Positions 30,624 to 42,747 of a stretch of 64,000 nucleotides of DNA are shown here, piece after piece. The DNA comes from Atrina japonica (Eukaryota > Mollusca > Bivalvia > Pterioida > Pinnidae): contig BROG01000237.1 of assembly GCA_030159075.1 (NCBI GenBank), forward strand, positions 221,001-285,000, in the 5' to 3' direction. The notes below the pieces were generated by a model. That model was not told where the DNA came from. It made no database searches and saw only the letters and a list, made by a program, of their open reading frames with translations. A program made the position numbers and the translations under genes. Position 1 is the stretch's first letter. Each line of letters begins with the position of its first letter.

Positions 30624-30914
30624 TATACCCCTGGCCTGAAAGGTCCGCTGGGGCATCTAGTGTTTGGATCGTTCGTCTGTCAGTCTGTTTGTCTGTCTGT
30701 CCTTCAGTAATTCCATCCCACTTACATATTAAGTGCAATATTTCAAGTTTGGATTGTGATGCAGTAACCAAACTTAGACTGTAAGTTCATCTAAGGTTTG
30801 CTCACACTTCACTGACATCACGTGCCCCTGGGGGTGGGGTGGGGTGGGGTTAAAATGTAGGACATTGCAAAAATTTGTTGGGACCGGGGGCGTTTGTATT
30901 TCACAAACACATCT
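30624..30914 (+). repeat. Dispersed repeat family Z, copy 2
   Basis: It aligns with 12806-13108 from gcctgaaaggtccgctgggg to cacaaacacatctt, with the 5' stem decayed. A 32-T run follows at 30921-30952. Confidence 0.75.
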
Positions 30915-30918
30915 TGGT

Positions 30919-30953
<35 letters not shown>

Positions 30954-31695
30954 TAACTGTGATAAGTTTTGTTCAGTATTTAAATATGAAATCCGTGGCT
31001 CAATATCTTACTGTAGACATCGGCAATAATGGTGCAATAACATTATTTATCACATGACAATATGGATATAATCTGTCATATTGTTTTTCATCACATAGCA
31101 GAGACAAAACAATCAGTAATATGCACCAGTCATTATCACAGGTCCATGAATTAAATCCAGACCTCGGTGTAAATAACAATCTCTTTGTGTGAAATTGATG
31201 GCAATTTCCTGCAATTCTCAGAAGTTGTGTATGCAAAAGAAAAAGATATTGTTACAAAACATATATTTCAATGCCATATATGAAATATGAACTTCTACTT
31301 TCACTCAAGCTAATACATGTATATAACCTCAGTTAATATATAAAATCAGTTTATGGACTTCTTGAAATACCACCCTATCTTGACTTCAATGGAAGTCAAT
31401 TGACCACCATACTCCAGACCATGGGATCATTAGTTCCCTGTAAAATCTCAAATCATTGGTCATTTCGTGGCTGGATTTGGAACCTTATTCCAGTCTATGA
31501 ATTTACAATGTCTCTATGTCCACTTTAGGCTGTTGTGTTAATCTCGGTCATGAAAGATACAATGCTTTACAATTCTGGCCATACAACCACCTTTAGTGGG
31601 TTCTTGTTTAATAGAATTCTCACAGTAAATGCCAACTTTCAATCTTGACTTGATACATTGCTTCGGTTGAATGGTGAAGCATTTTCACTGTGTTC

Positions 31696-31786
31696 TTAAC
31701 TCATACACCCCTAAAACACATTTGGACTGGCTGAAATCATTGATTTTTGGAAGAGTTCATTGTTTCTCAGGGGTTGATGAGTTTAA
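31696..31786. mobile_element. MITE family Y, good copy
   Basis: Ends ttaactcatacacccctaaa and ctcaggggttgatgagttt form inverted repeats, 91 bp in total. Interior cacatttggactgg and tcattgattt are shared with the other copies. Confidence 0.7.
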
Positions 31787-33550
31787 CAATTACTGACTCT
31801 GATAAAGTCCTATATCCGGTTTTATCAACCTGTAGGCATAATCAGGGTTGGAAATTAGTGGTTGTCTGCAGGTCTGAGACTAGAAACCAGTGGACTAGTC
31901 AAGGTTGTGATTCAGCTAGTCCAGTTGACTAGTAGAAAATCTGTATTAACATTACAGTATAAACATGAGCAGTGCTTATGGAAAATTTTGAGTATGTACA
32001 ATGAACACTATAATTAATCAATCAGCACCTATTTTTTGTTCTCAACTCACACTAAGATTGTCATAATTGGTTTGACTTACGAGAATATAAAACCACAAAA
32101 AACGGATAACTTACTAAAACTAAAAATTCTGGAACCGATTTGATAAATACATGTCAATTTTGTTATTCTTTCTACCTTTTTAGGGCAAGTGAATTTGTCA
32201 TAGTTTCCAACTAGGCAAACTGACTAGTGAGACAGAATTGCTAAAATTGACCCCTGCTTATAAAGATCTGTTACCATAACATGCATAAATAATTGGTGTT
32301 ACTTTGCTCAAAGATTAATCATTGTATCTAGGGCATCAGTGTTTATTTACACTTAATATGCATATACTGTGTGATACACAAACAAAATCAGGGTCACTGA
32401 TGTCACAGTTCATGCCATGAAGACAGTGTATTTAGGTTAATGATATGAGTTTATCTAGGTCAATAGTATTGTTATGTTAGTACAATACATTCTGGTGTAC
32501 AAGTTTTTATTACAGTTTAGAAATACTGTATATCAGTATAAATAAATAGATACCTATATATACAATGATATATAGATTGTTTATTTCTACACTGTGGAGG
32601 ATAAATGAGAGGTGAATCTTCTGTTGTATGTATTTATTGAAAAATGCCAATAAAATTATTAAATAAAATACAATAGTTGTTTGTGTTTTATGAGGTTGAA
32701 GATCGGACACGTATAGTTGCTGATCTGTCCGTTTGTCTGTTCACAGCATTTTTCATTGTTTACGTTTTTCATCAAATAACTTTAATTTCTCTCCACATAT
32801 AAGGTATATTGCGTAATATAAGGAGTATATTGAGTTATTCATTTATATAGTAGTTTTAGATGAAGTGTAACAAACTTTGATGTGTGCTATGGACCAGCAG
32901 TAACTATTATATAACATGCTACAGATGTGACCTCATTTTTAGGTCTCATTCGCAAGACTTGTGACTTTCCCTTTTTAAGCCAAGAGCTAGGCAAAGGAAC
33001 AGTCATGATCTTTTCCGATGTCTTGGATATGACCCAGTACTGGGAATTGAACCCAGAACCACATGATAAAGAACTTTGGGACTTGGAACTTCTGATTTTG
33101 AGGCAAAAACTTGAACCACTAAGCCGCTACTGTTACCAGTCTAGGACAGTGACAGGTCATGACCTGAGGTCAAAGTTCACGCTAGATTACTGTAATTTTG
33201 GTTCATTGAGATACACTTCCTAATGACCTTAGATTTATTCACATTTCTATAAAATTGTTGCCCTTGACCTTTGGATATTTTGTGACCATGTTGTCAAGTC
33301 TTAAAACTTAATACTTAAGTCTTAACACAATATTCCTGGATGTCATATCCACTTCAGTACAGTGATACCATTCTTGTAAAAGCACATTCTTTGAACCACT
33401 TAATTAAATAAATAGGGAGAGGGCACAAATAATTTTGGAAAAACTTTTGCCCAATCAAATTTCTATTAATGAAATAAAATGTGTGAAACCTCTTTGAAGG
33501 GACCACCTATGTTGAGAGACCACATTATGACAGATGTGAAGAGACCACTG
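31787..33550. other. Intergenic AT-rich DNA with relics
   Basis: A minus-strand tRNA-like relic lies near 33035-33128 (gtactgggaattgaaccca). A fragment of the TACAGTGAAACCT family is at 33488-33551. No coding exon seen. Confidence 0.35.
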
Positions 33551-33694
33551 GCCTTCCGCCGCAAGTAAACTGGCAAGCTTTCTCATAAAAATCAGCTTAG
33601 GTTCTAAAGGGGCTCAAACCTGTGCCGACAAGAGTTGCGAGACTTCATAATTTAAAGGGCGATGCTCTAACCACTCGGCCACAGAGGCCAATCA
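33551..33694 (-). mobile_element. SINE-2 copy, minus strand, 3' truncated
   Basis: On the minus strand it reads ggcctctgtggccgagtggt then tagagcatcgcc (A box); the B box is decayed (gttgcg, gcacaggtttgagcccc), followed by gagaaagcttgccagtttac. Confidence 0.7.
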
Positions 33695-34300
33695 ATATGG
33701 TGTACAAATGTATATAAACTCATTGAAATGTGTAATGCACTCTAAAATAACTTTCCCGTGACCTTATTTCTTATAGTAACCTCCTTACGTTGCTAACAAA
33801 TTTGTTGTTATCTAGTTTCCTCTGTAAACATCTAATATAAATCTATATAAAGTTTACTAGATCTTTACAGTAGCCAGTACATTATGATAACCAATTCAAG
33901 CTGGTGTCCCTTTTTATCAACATATGCCTATCACAGATTTTTCAATTTTATAGATACCATGAATTTAACCTAGATGATGTATACATGTATTTTTATTCAA
34001 ACCAGCAAACAGAATTTACTCATGAGAAAGTTGATACTAAATATGATGGGTTCCCATAATTGTTATATTTTTTTCACTTCAAATCTTCGCCTAGTTCAGG
34101 ATACTCACAAGTGTTTCGTAATTTTCCACACGCTATCTTGATCTCTGTTTTCTTATCTTCCTCTTTTATCATTGCTTTTCTTGCTGCATGCTGGGTTATG
34201 AAGTGGATCAGTTTTATGAGGACATTTTTGAGGAGTTTCTTTTCTATAATTAAATTGCATTTGAAATACATATATATGTATATGCATTATCTGATACATT

Positions 34301-34352
34301 TACACATAATATATATAGATAGATATAGATATATATATACACACACACACAC
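34301..34352. repeat. (TA)n/(GATA)n/(CA)n microsatellite
   Basis: Tracts of atatatagatagatata then acacacacacaca adjoin each other. Confidence 0.8.
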
Positions 34353-34904
34353 AGTGGAACCCACTCATATTGAACCGTATTACACTGAAATCCCGCTTTA
34401 GTTGATATGATTTTGATTTCCCGGCAAAATGGCTTTATTAACATTATATTAACCCAATTATTTTGAAACTCCTGTTTAATTGAAAGTAAAATTCTTTCAC
34501 CTGTAATTTCAATATATCCTGGTTTGACTATATATATTTCCTCCCCATTATGGAGGAGAGGCTATATAAATGACTTGTTTATCAACATAGAGACAGAATT
34601 TCAGGCTCCTATGGACATGGGCTACCCAGTCACTGTAAAAATTCCTAAATGCTTAAAATCAATCATATATGAATTTGACCATCAATTTATCACCATGGAT
34701 ACTAGGTCTATTTTGTCTGTGGTAATGAATATTTCAAGATGGTATGCTCTTTTCTATTGTTTCGACTAGTCTAATATGATCTGTAGGGTTGGAAGGATTC
34801 ATTATTTCATTATTGTATTGCCCGAGACAAGGTGGTTATAGGATCTAAAACCTTGAAGTTTCTTACATCGAAGGTTCCAGCCCTGCTGGAATCTATTCAA
34901 GTGA

Positions 34905-36364
34905 AGGCCCAAGTGAACTATTGTGATCACTCCCCGTCCGGCATCTGTTAACCACTGAAGGGATTTTGATGAAATCTTCTTCTCCAGAAATGCTGTATGA
35001 ATTGAAAAATGGATTGTTTTTGCATGATCTACATGGATGTATGATTCAAGTTTGTATTTTTCATAGAAATGGGAATATTAAATTTTGACATGTTTTGAGG
35101 TCTTATCAGACTTTGTCATTTTCATTCATTTTTGCACGATTTCCTTGATTATCTCCCCATGTATTCTCTCCTCCACCATTTAATGTGTTTTACTTGTAAT
35201 TAGGTGAAGAAATGTTTTTGTGCAAGAATTTTGTCGAGATTTAATTTTTAGAATTTTTTATGAATTTTTTAAGACTGCAAAAAAGAGGGGAGGGGGTGCA
35301 TTTTTCACACTATCAGCTTTTGTTTCAAAACCAAAGAAGAAATTTTGACTAAACTTTACAGGAAGCAGGCACTCAAGTTTCTCTACCAAGTTTATAGTTT
35401 TCAGCTAGATCGCCTCTGGGGTGGATCCGTGTGGGGCAAAATAGATCCCATAAGGTATCGGTTTTTAAAAATCTTCTTCTCCAGAACTGCTACATGAATT
35501 GAAACACGGATTGTTTCTAAGTGATCTGCTTAGATGTATGATTTAAGTTTGTATTTTTCATAGAAAATGGAAAATTAATTTTTGATGCATTTTTGAGGTC
35601 TTTTTTTGTCATTTTCATTCATTTTTGCATGGTTTCCTTGATTATGTCTCCTTGTTTTCACTTTGATGCTTTCATTTAAAGTGATTAACTTGTAATTAGT
35701 TGAAGAAATGTTTTTATGCAAGAATTTTGCTGAACTTTAATTTCTAGAATTTTTTTGTAAATTTTTAAGACTGCAAAAAAGAGGAGGGGGTGCATTTTTC
35801 ACACTATCAGCCTTTGTTTCAAAACCACCAAAGAAATTTTGACAAAACTTTACGGGAAGCAAGTACCCAATGTTTTCTACCAAATTTGTAGTTTTCAGCC
35901 AGATCGGCCCAGGGGTGGGGCAAAATAGGTCACATAGTTATCCCTCTTTAAAAATCTCCAGAACTGCTGCAAAAATTGAAAAAACAGATTGTTTTTGAGT
36001 GATCTACATGAAGGTATGAGTTAAGTTTGTATTTTTCATAGAAATCAGAATATCAATTCTTGACATGTTTTTTAGGTCTTTTCAGACTGTCATTTTCATT
36101 CATTTTTACATGATTTCCTCAATTATCTCCCCTTGCATTCACTATGATGCATTCATTTCATGTGTTTTACTTGTATATAGGTGAAGAAATGTTTTTGTGC
36201 AAGCATTTTTTTTTTTTTTTTGCTGAAATGTAATTTTTATATATTTTTATTAATTTCTTAAAACTGCAATATTTGTTTCTTGGTCAGATCAGCCTACATG
36301 TACATATTCTTCTTTTCACATTTGTAGATTGTTCTCAGGTGAGCGATTGAGGCCCTCTTGTTTG
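34905..36364 (-). mobile_element. GAGGCCC-family dispersed element, minus orientation, with about three internal ~490-bp units
   Basis: The left edge gtgaactattgtgatcact is the reversed terminal hairpin end; the right edge ctcaggtgagcgattgaggc then cctcttgttt is the reversed start. Inside, the phrase ctccagaa..ctg...gaattgaaa recurs at about 34985, 35476 and 35953, a period of about 490 bp. Each unit also has gatctaca/tgcttagatgtat, ttttcattcatttttgca and gtgaagaaatgtttttgtgc. Confidence 0.75.
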
Positions 36365-36463
36365 TGAGAAAGTTTGCAGTTTACTTGCTAAAGGCTGATG
36401 GTCTCAACCAGGTTCTCTCCTACACCATTAAAAACTGTCCACCACCATTGATAAAACTTATGA
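36365..36463 (+). mobile_element. SINE-2 fragment
   Basis: gtgagaaagtttgcagttta, gctgatggtctc and tcctacaccattaaaaactg match the SINE-2 body; head and tail are missing. Confidence 0.6.
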
Positions 36464-36836
36464 CTTATTGATAAAACGGGCCCGAGGGCCCAAAGTCACC
36501 AAATTTACTGACAGGTGGTACTCAAGCTGAAGTATCTCTTCTTGATTTTCAGGTAACAACACAAAATTTATTCTGCAATTGGACATGTTTGTATAATGAT
36601 GGTATGCAAATGTAAATAATGATGAAAATTATTGCTCATTTGAAAACAACTTTAGAAATATTAAAAAATTGTTTCCAGAACAATATTCAACATATTTATA
36701 CATTTTTTACTGGAAATTATGTGTGACCATTATTTTATTTAAATGGTGTAAAATGATCTTTGTGTTTCAGTCAAATGTAGAAGTTTTACAAATCTCTACA
36801 GTATATAGTCAAAATAATACAGTAAATGTTTGAGTA

Positions 36837-36941
36837 TTAAGTAAGTTTGGCGACTCCAGGTCCAAGTTTAAGTTTTTGTCCACTCATGATGCTGGGGTAT
36901 GACATGATCTCTCCGGACATTTTGTCCTGATGAGCTAAAAA
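36837..36941 (-). CDS. Candidate terminal coding exon of an unidentified minus-strand gene
   Basis: A minus-strand acceptor (ctaattgtcttattgtgtcag, read from 36962 down to 36942) is followed by 34 codons and TAA. The peptide includes HQDKMSGEIMSYPSIM and ends KLKLGPGVAKLT. Its composition is protein-like, unlike the surrounding AT-rich repeats. I do not recognise the protein. Upstream exons, if any, should lie between 36.95 and 42.5 kb; an ATG-led stretch with a GAG|gtaggt donor near 37816 (MDRKSLE) is a weak candidate. It could also be chance. Confidence 0.35.
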   Translation of the reverse strand, partial: FLAHQDKMSGEIMSYPSIMSGQKLKLGPGVAKLT

Positions 36942-39900
36942 CTGACACAATAAGACAATTAGGAATGTGAACACACACGCACAAAAATCACACGATGTAA
37001 CATTACTGAGAACTGGTTCATTTTTAATAGCATTTTCTTCAATACATACTGACGACAGACTCTTTTATGTATAATTGATTAAACCAGATCAATAGAAACG
37101 TCCCCTCTATAAAAACAAAAACAAAATAGCATCTTCCAATTGATTAGGTTAGTATCCCATAGCGATTCATCAGGCGTTCTTTATGTGGTACCTTTATTGT
37201 TATTATGAATAGTTAAAACAATTAACACGTTTGTTAACACAAAAACGCAGATACATTACATTTGGACTAAGTAAGAGTGATAATACATAAAAACCGTCCA
37301 ATTGATACCACAGATAATTCAATACAACAAAAAACGAACAGCAAAGCGTATATACTTAGTGTATCAATATTGACTTGTACTTTCCAAAGAGACTATTTAG
37401 TGCATGTTCGTCTTTTCTTTTGGTTAAAACACTTCTATTTCTGTGGACTGAACATGTTTTCTGGTTACAACCAAAGTGAACCCTGCGGTTGTTTGCCAAT
37501 TCAGAGTGATGACAACAGAGGAAAACTTACATTTTTTCAATTACAAATGTGAAAAATGAGTGTTTGTTATAAATTATCTATTGGGCCCGTACTGAGGTCC
37601 AGTCTTAACCCCAGCAGCCATGGTTTAAAGTGAGCTCTTTGACATATAGCCATGTGTTAGGTACAGGTGCTCATGGTATTCTAAGTTGTCTAATAAAAAA
37701 TAAAATAAAATTGTAAACAATAAATTAAATTTCAGCAAAATATGTTTAGATGTACATGTATTTCATCCTGTCTATTTCTCAATTTATAGATGTTATAACA
37801 TCACCGATCACCTACCTCAAGCGACTTTCTGTCCATGTTTTAATAAAGTAGCTTGCCTTATACAATTAACTGTTTTATGTCAATTTGACTATCATTTGTA
37901 GTGCCCTGGGCACTTAATGGGTCGAATACAGTAGGACTATCACTCGGAGATTGTATAGCTCATTTTTTAACTTGTGCTTTTCAGTTAAGCATGTTATTTT
38001 CAAAACAATGTAATAATAAATAAATGGCATTTTTCTCATAACATAAAAACATGTTATGATAGAAAAGATGAAAAATAAAAATATGATGCAAATATGTGAA
38101 GAATTGGTTTTCCTCGCATGATTTTTCTGAAAAATGAGCCAGTTCCTTTGTGTCAACATATCGCAATCTTTATTTTTAGATTGCTTGGTCAAAGAACAGA
38201 AGAGCTGTCGTTGTCACTGCCTCAGCGTCATCCTTTTTCATGTTTTTCTGTGTTAAGTTTTTTGTTTCAGTCAACTGCAGCTACAGCCATGAAATTTGAC
38301 CTGTACATTGTCTTGGGTCATTACTCAACAATGCAGGGGGAGGCTGGTTGCTGTGTTCTAATTTTGATCCAAATTTCCAGCTCCCCGGACTTGGGTCATT
38401 TACTATATGAATAGTACTGTATTAAGCTTTTTGTTTCAGTCCATTGTGGATAAAGTACCGTACTGCAGTTACAACCATAAAACTTCACATGCACATTGTC
38501 TAGGGTCATTACTCAAAAATGCAGGGAGATTTGTTTGTTGTGGCCTAAATATGACCCAAATTATAACAAGCATAAAACAGGCGAGCTATATGGTCTGCCT
38601 CTGCAACCAACCACATGTATTTCGTAATCATACAACAAACAGTGTTGATTTTTTCCTGCTTGTTTATTTATTTATCTATTCATCTACATGTATAGAGATT
38701 TGTTAATTGTTTTACTTCCCATCACAACTATTTCAAATACATGTATGTGTAGGCTGACAGGGAAGTGTAACCTTCTGATTATCAAAGGGATGATTCTACT
38801 CACTTTCTGGTTATGACAAGCTTCACAGGAAAAACATTATTCCTCACTGGATACTATCTAAAGTATGGTGACAAGTAAGAATGATTACTCTAGTCAGCGT
38901 AATTTAATGTTATTCTTTATTGACAGTACCTAAAATTTAAACTTGTCCAGGTCAAGAAAGGGTCTACCCCATTAGATTATATAGATTTTACGATACATGT
39001 TGTATATCATGTTCATGTGTACATGTTGATGTCACCAACTATAGTTGAAATAATCAAATTCTGACCTTGTGTATCAAAACCCTCTTAAGGACACAACAAA
39101 ACCAGTCTTTATAGGGGGTCAGGCTTTATATAGAGGTTGATTTGTATACAAATGGTACTATTGGGGACAGATAAAAAGTATTTATGACCATGTTGTCTTT
39201 ATACAGAGGTGGTCACTAAAGCAAGTTTTACTGTAAAACCACAATTGAAAATTAATCCATTTGTCCTGCAGGACAAGAAGTATTGAAATCTACTTATCTG
39301 TTGTACTTCACTTGTACAATAACCAGGTGTACACATTTAAAGATATTAATTTGTGTTTAAAAAAGTATAATCTTTATTGAAATAATTTTTGTCTACAACA
39401 ATTTCACTTGTCCTGTTGGACAAGTGAGAAGTAACATCTACTTGGATTGTCCCGGACAAACAGGATTCTTGAGCCCTGAATTGCAAGTCTAATCCAAAGG
39501 AATTTCAGCTGATGCATGAATCAGAAAATTTCGTGGGGTTTAAATTTCGTTGTTTTTAAAATAAAACAATTCGTTGACATTAAATATCATTGAAATAAAA
39601 AAGTTTATAAAAGAACCTATTTGTATTACTAAGTGTAATTTTGTTAAATTTCGTCATTGTTTTAATTTTGTTGATATATAAAAACAATGAAATCAACAAA
39701 ATTAAAACAGCAACAAAATTTTCTGATTTATATTAAGTATAAACAGCAGAGTTCCCTAACATATCTGACTAGCTGGGATCCCTGTAAAATATTTACTTAG
39801 TCTAGCCATGTCAAACATATACATGGTATAGCAGACAGACTAGATCCTTTGAAAGAACACCAGATCCTCAGCATGAAGGTCCCTAGTTTGATCCCTGATT

Positions 39901-42529
39901 GTGTAAGATTTTTTTAGGGAGTGTTCATATGTCCGTATAGCTCTATCCTCTATGCCTAGATGAAAGTTAAATGGTTCTAGGATGTGCCATTTGATTCCTT
40001 CATCAGATTGTACAAGTGTAGTGGTACTTCAAACTAGAACATCCCCAAGTGCTTGACTTGCAGGCAACTTTTAAGAACCTAACTCTCTGAAAACAATACA
40101 AAAAAAGAGTCCCAGTGAGGTTCCGTATTTTTCCACTGTACATGTACAATGTACATTTGATAAATATGACATTACTACACAGTTATTAGCAAAGTTCTTT
40201 TTAAGTTTATTGTATATTTAGAAATGTAAAATGTTACCATGGTAATACATTTTGTGTAGATAAATTGATCAGTTTATTACATATAACATCACAAATTTTA
40301 AGATATTGCACTTTTGATAAACATTCAATGTAGCAACCAATAGTAATACTCTGTATCCCAAAATGTATTGTGTACACTACTATGTGCCAAGGCAACATTT
40401 ATTTGACAAAAATTATCCTACACAATGAATAGTACAGCATAATAACAGGCATCAACAGTTACATTATTCCAGTTCTTCTTCCTTTTGTAAAGGAACAGGC
40501 CTAGGACTTTCCCATTTTAATCCTCAATTTTTATGGGTTGTTATGTAATAACAACCTATTATGGTTGTACTTCGACTTTTCATCGAGGGCTATCCTGTTA
40601 GCAGTGAAGAGGTCATGGAGGTTGCATTTGTAAAATATAGTCCAACTCAAGAATTCAACTTTTACAGAAAAGTCAAATATTTTGGTGTAAATGAAATGAA
40701 ATCTAGTTTAAATAATCATTAAATGAATACCACATAATTCTACTTACTTCTGCCTCTTGACATTATACAATACGATTTGTAGCCAAGTTCACAAAACGTC
40801 ATCGATCTATTTATAAATATGGAATTCCACTATATAAGATTCCAGTGATGTTGAGCCTGCCTTGAAAAACTGCAGTATTACTCCGCCAGTCATCATATTG
40901 ATATTGACAGCTACAAGCATACAGCGCTTGTAAATAGAAATGAATACATATTGCTGATACCTACATGAAGCTAAATCAATTTCTGTTGAACTTTCAAGAA
41001 TATGTATCTTTTTCTAGACCATGGAAAAAAGAAAACAAAATCAGAATAGAGGGTAACTGTATAGCATGGAGTAGGAGGTGCTTGTTATGCAAATGGCGCA
41101 TGAAATTCATTATGAATAAGTTCCTTTCCATTTTGACAACTATCAAAGTAACGTGTTTGTCAACTAATCACTATATATAACCTACATTTATGAAATTCCC
41201 TGTGCATATTTCCTTTATTTATACACCCTATATGGTGATCACATGCCTTACATAACCAGCGACTGCTCAATTTCAGCGGATGGTCACTTGCATACTGTGT
41301 GTATTATTATTGCAAAGGGAGGTAACTCGAACATTGAATGTTACAATTTTCTGTTCTCGTTTCCGCGGAAGTTGGGGACATCGCATTGTCCATTGTCGGG
41401 TGTTTACACAACAACTGTCACACTTTTTTAAGTTAATCACAATTAGATTGGAATGTATAAACCTAAACTTTTTGTGTAATCGGTCTGTTCATAATGGTGT
41501 TAAAAAAAAAAACAATGTCTTCAACAAAAACAAAAAGTTTTATCCATTGCCGAAAGCGTTGATGACTTTTGAAATTGGTGATAGATTGTTTCATCATGAC
41601 TTTAGCCCCCAATTATGTTGGTGAAAAATTATTTCTTTAACAATTAAACATTGGGTAAACTGTCTGTTTCACCCGAACAGTTATTTATATTAATTGATAC
41701 AAGATAGAGAACGTTGTCTGGTTGTTTATTTAGTCTAGACAGAGTATATGTTCATGTTCCACAGTAATAGCCCTAAATATAATTTTTTACGTTCGATATT
41801 ACAAGCCCTAAAATTTGTTTTAAATCACAGCCATTTTTCGCTATGAAAAAATTTATTTTACCTGTTCACAGTGTCATGTTTGGTTTAGATTTAAGTAAGT
41901 TTCATAAATGCTTAAGTTTCATTTTAAAATGAGTGTTAATACACAGCAGACAATATATTCTGTTTAAAGTTGGTGCGGAAGACACTTTTAACGTTATTTA
42001 GAGGCTGGAAATTGAAGTTATTTTTTTTGTTTTTAGATCTACATTAATTTGATTTATTTTCATTTCATATATGTTAGATAAAAGTAGTTTGAATCCCATG
42101 GCTATTTCGCCAAAATAACAACCCATTACTTTGATCATTTCACAGCCCCCTCTAGCTGGATTCCTGAACAGTAATTACAACATCATTAAAGATTTTAAAT
42201 GGCCCTGTATTATTGTTATGCAAGCAGCAGCATACTAAACAGTCTGTAACATATGTAAAATGACCAATACCATACGCAATCTAAATCTCTAGATCCTACA
42301 TGTAACATTCATGTAAATTGTCACCTTGGTTACGGCAGTGTCAATGGGGTATGACGTCTGCTGTTGGGCACTCTTACGGCACTTCTTACAGCATACAAAA
42401 CGTACCTGTATGCACCATTTTGGAACCATATTTGAGAGAGTAACAGACAGAAAGCTACCATCAGTGTCTTGAACCTGAGTGCTAAGTATATGCATACACT
42501 CATTATTATACACTCGAGTATAAGCATAA
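36942..42529. other. Intergenic region between the orphan exon and the B4GAT1-like gene
   Basis: Contents seen: a 38256-38570 tandem duplication (period about 175 bp: tttttgtttcagtc, gggtcattactcaa, aatgcaggg), element F copy 2 at 39521-39726, a TACAGTGAAACCT-type element at 39080-39235, a tRNA-like relic near 39850-39900, and a promoter-like block at 41300-41400 with tttccgcggaagttgg and an aaagggaggtaactcg phrase. No complete gene could be built. Confidence 0.4.
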
Positions 42530-42535
42530 TTTATT
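42530..42535 (-). terminator. Candidate polyadenylation signal of the B4GAT1-like gene
   Basis: AATAAA on the minus strand, 17 nt after the TGA. This would give a very short 3'UTR, so a more distal site may be used instead. Confidence 0.3.
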
Positions 42536-42552
42536 TGCTATCATAAAAGCAA

Positions 42553-42747
42553 TCAGTAACACCTTCTATTCGAGTTTGAGTATTTTGTTTTTAGTTCTTC
42601 TTTAAATGTCCTGAATAATAATCTGTTCCTGTTCTGTTCATCTTCTTTACTTTTGTGGAATTTGCCCTTGACCTTGAACCCTCTGTGCACCAAGAAAGCA
42701 TTGTTCAGCACGGAAAACTTGTACCCTGCTATATGCATTTCACAAGC
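42553..42747 (-). CDS. B4GAT1: B4GAT1-like coding exon 2 (C-terminus)
   Basis: Acceptor tggatttcag|gct at 42748/42747, phase 0, matching the upstream donor. It encodes [35 protein letters not shown] and ends RRCY-TGA. The sequence continues the GT49 fold seen in the first exon. Confidence 0.9.
   Translation of the reverse strand, partial: ACEMHIAGYKFSVLNNAFLVHRGFKVKGKFHKSKEDEQNRNRLLFRTFKEELKTKYSNSNRRCY

Noticed and set aside
34060..34444. Open frames at 34.06-34.44 kb on both strands
   Set aside because: Composition driven by TA/CA microsatellites; no splice or domain support.
37277..37552. 91-codon plus-strand frame
   Set aside because: No recognisable domain, no splice context, and overlapping AT-rich text; chance likely.
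41013..41055. Small plus-strand ATG exon candidate (accatggaaaaaag after ttttctag)
   Set aside because: Frame closes after ten codons and no partner exon was found.
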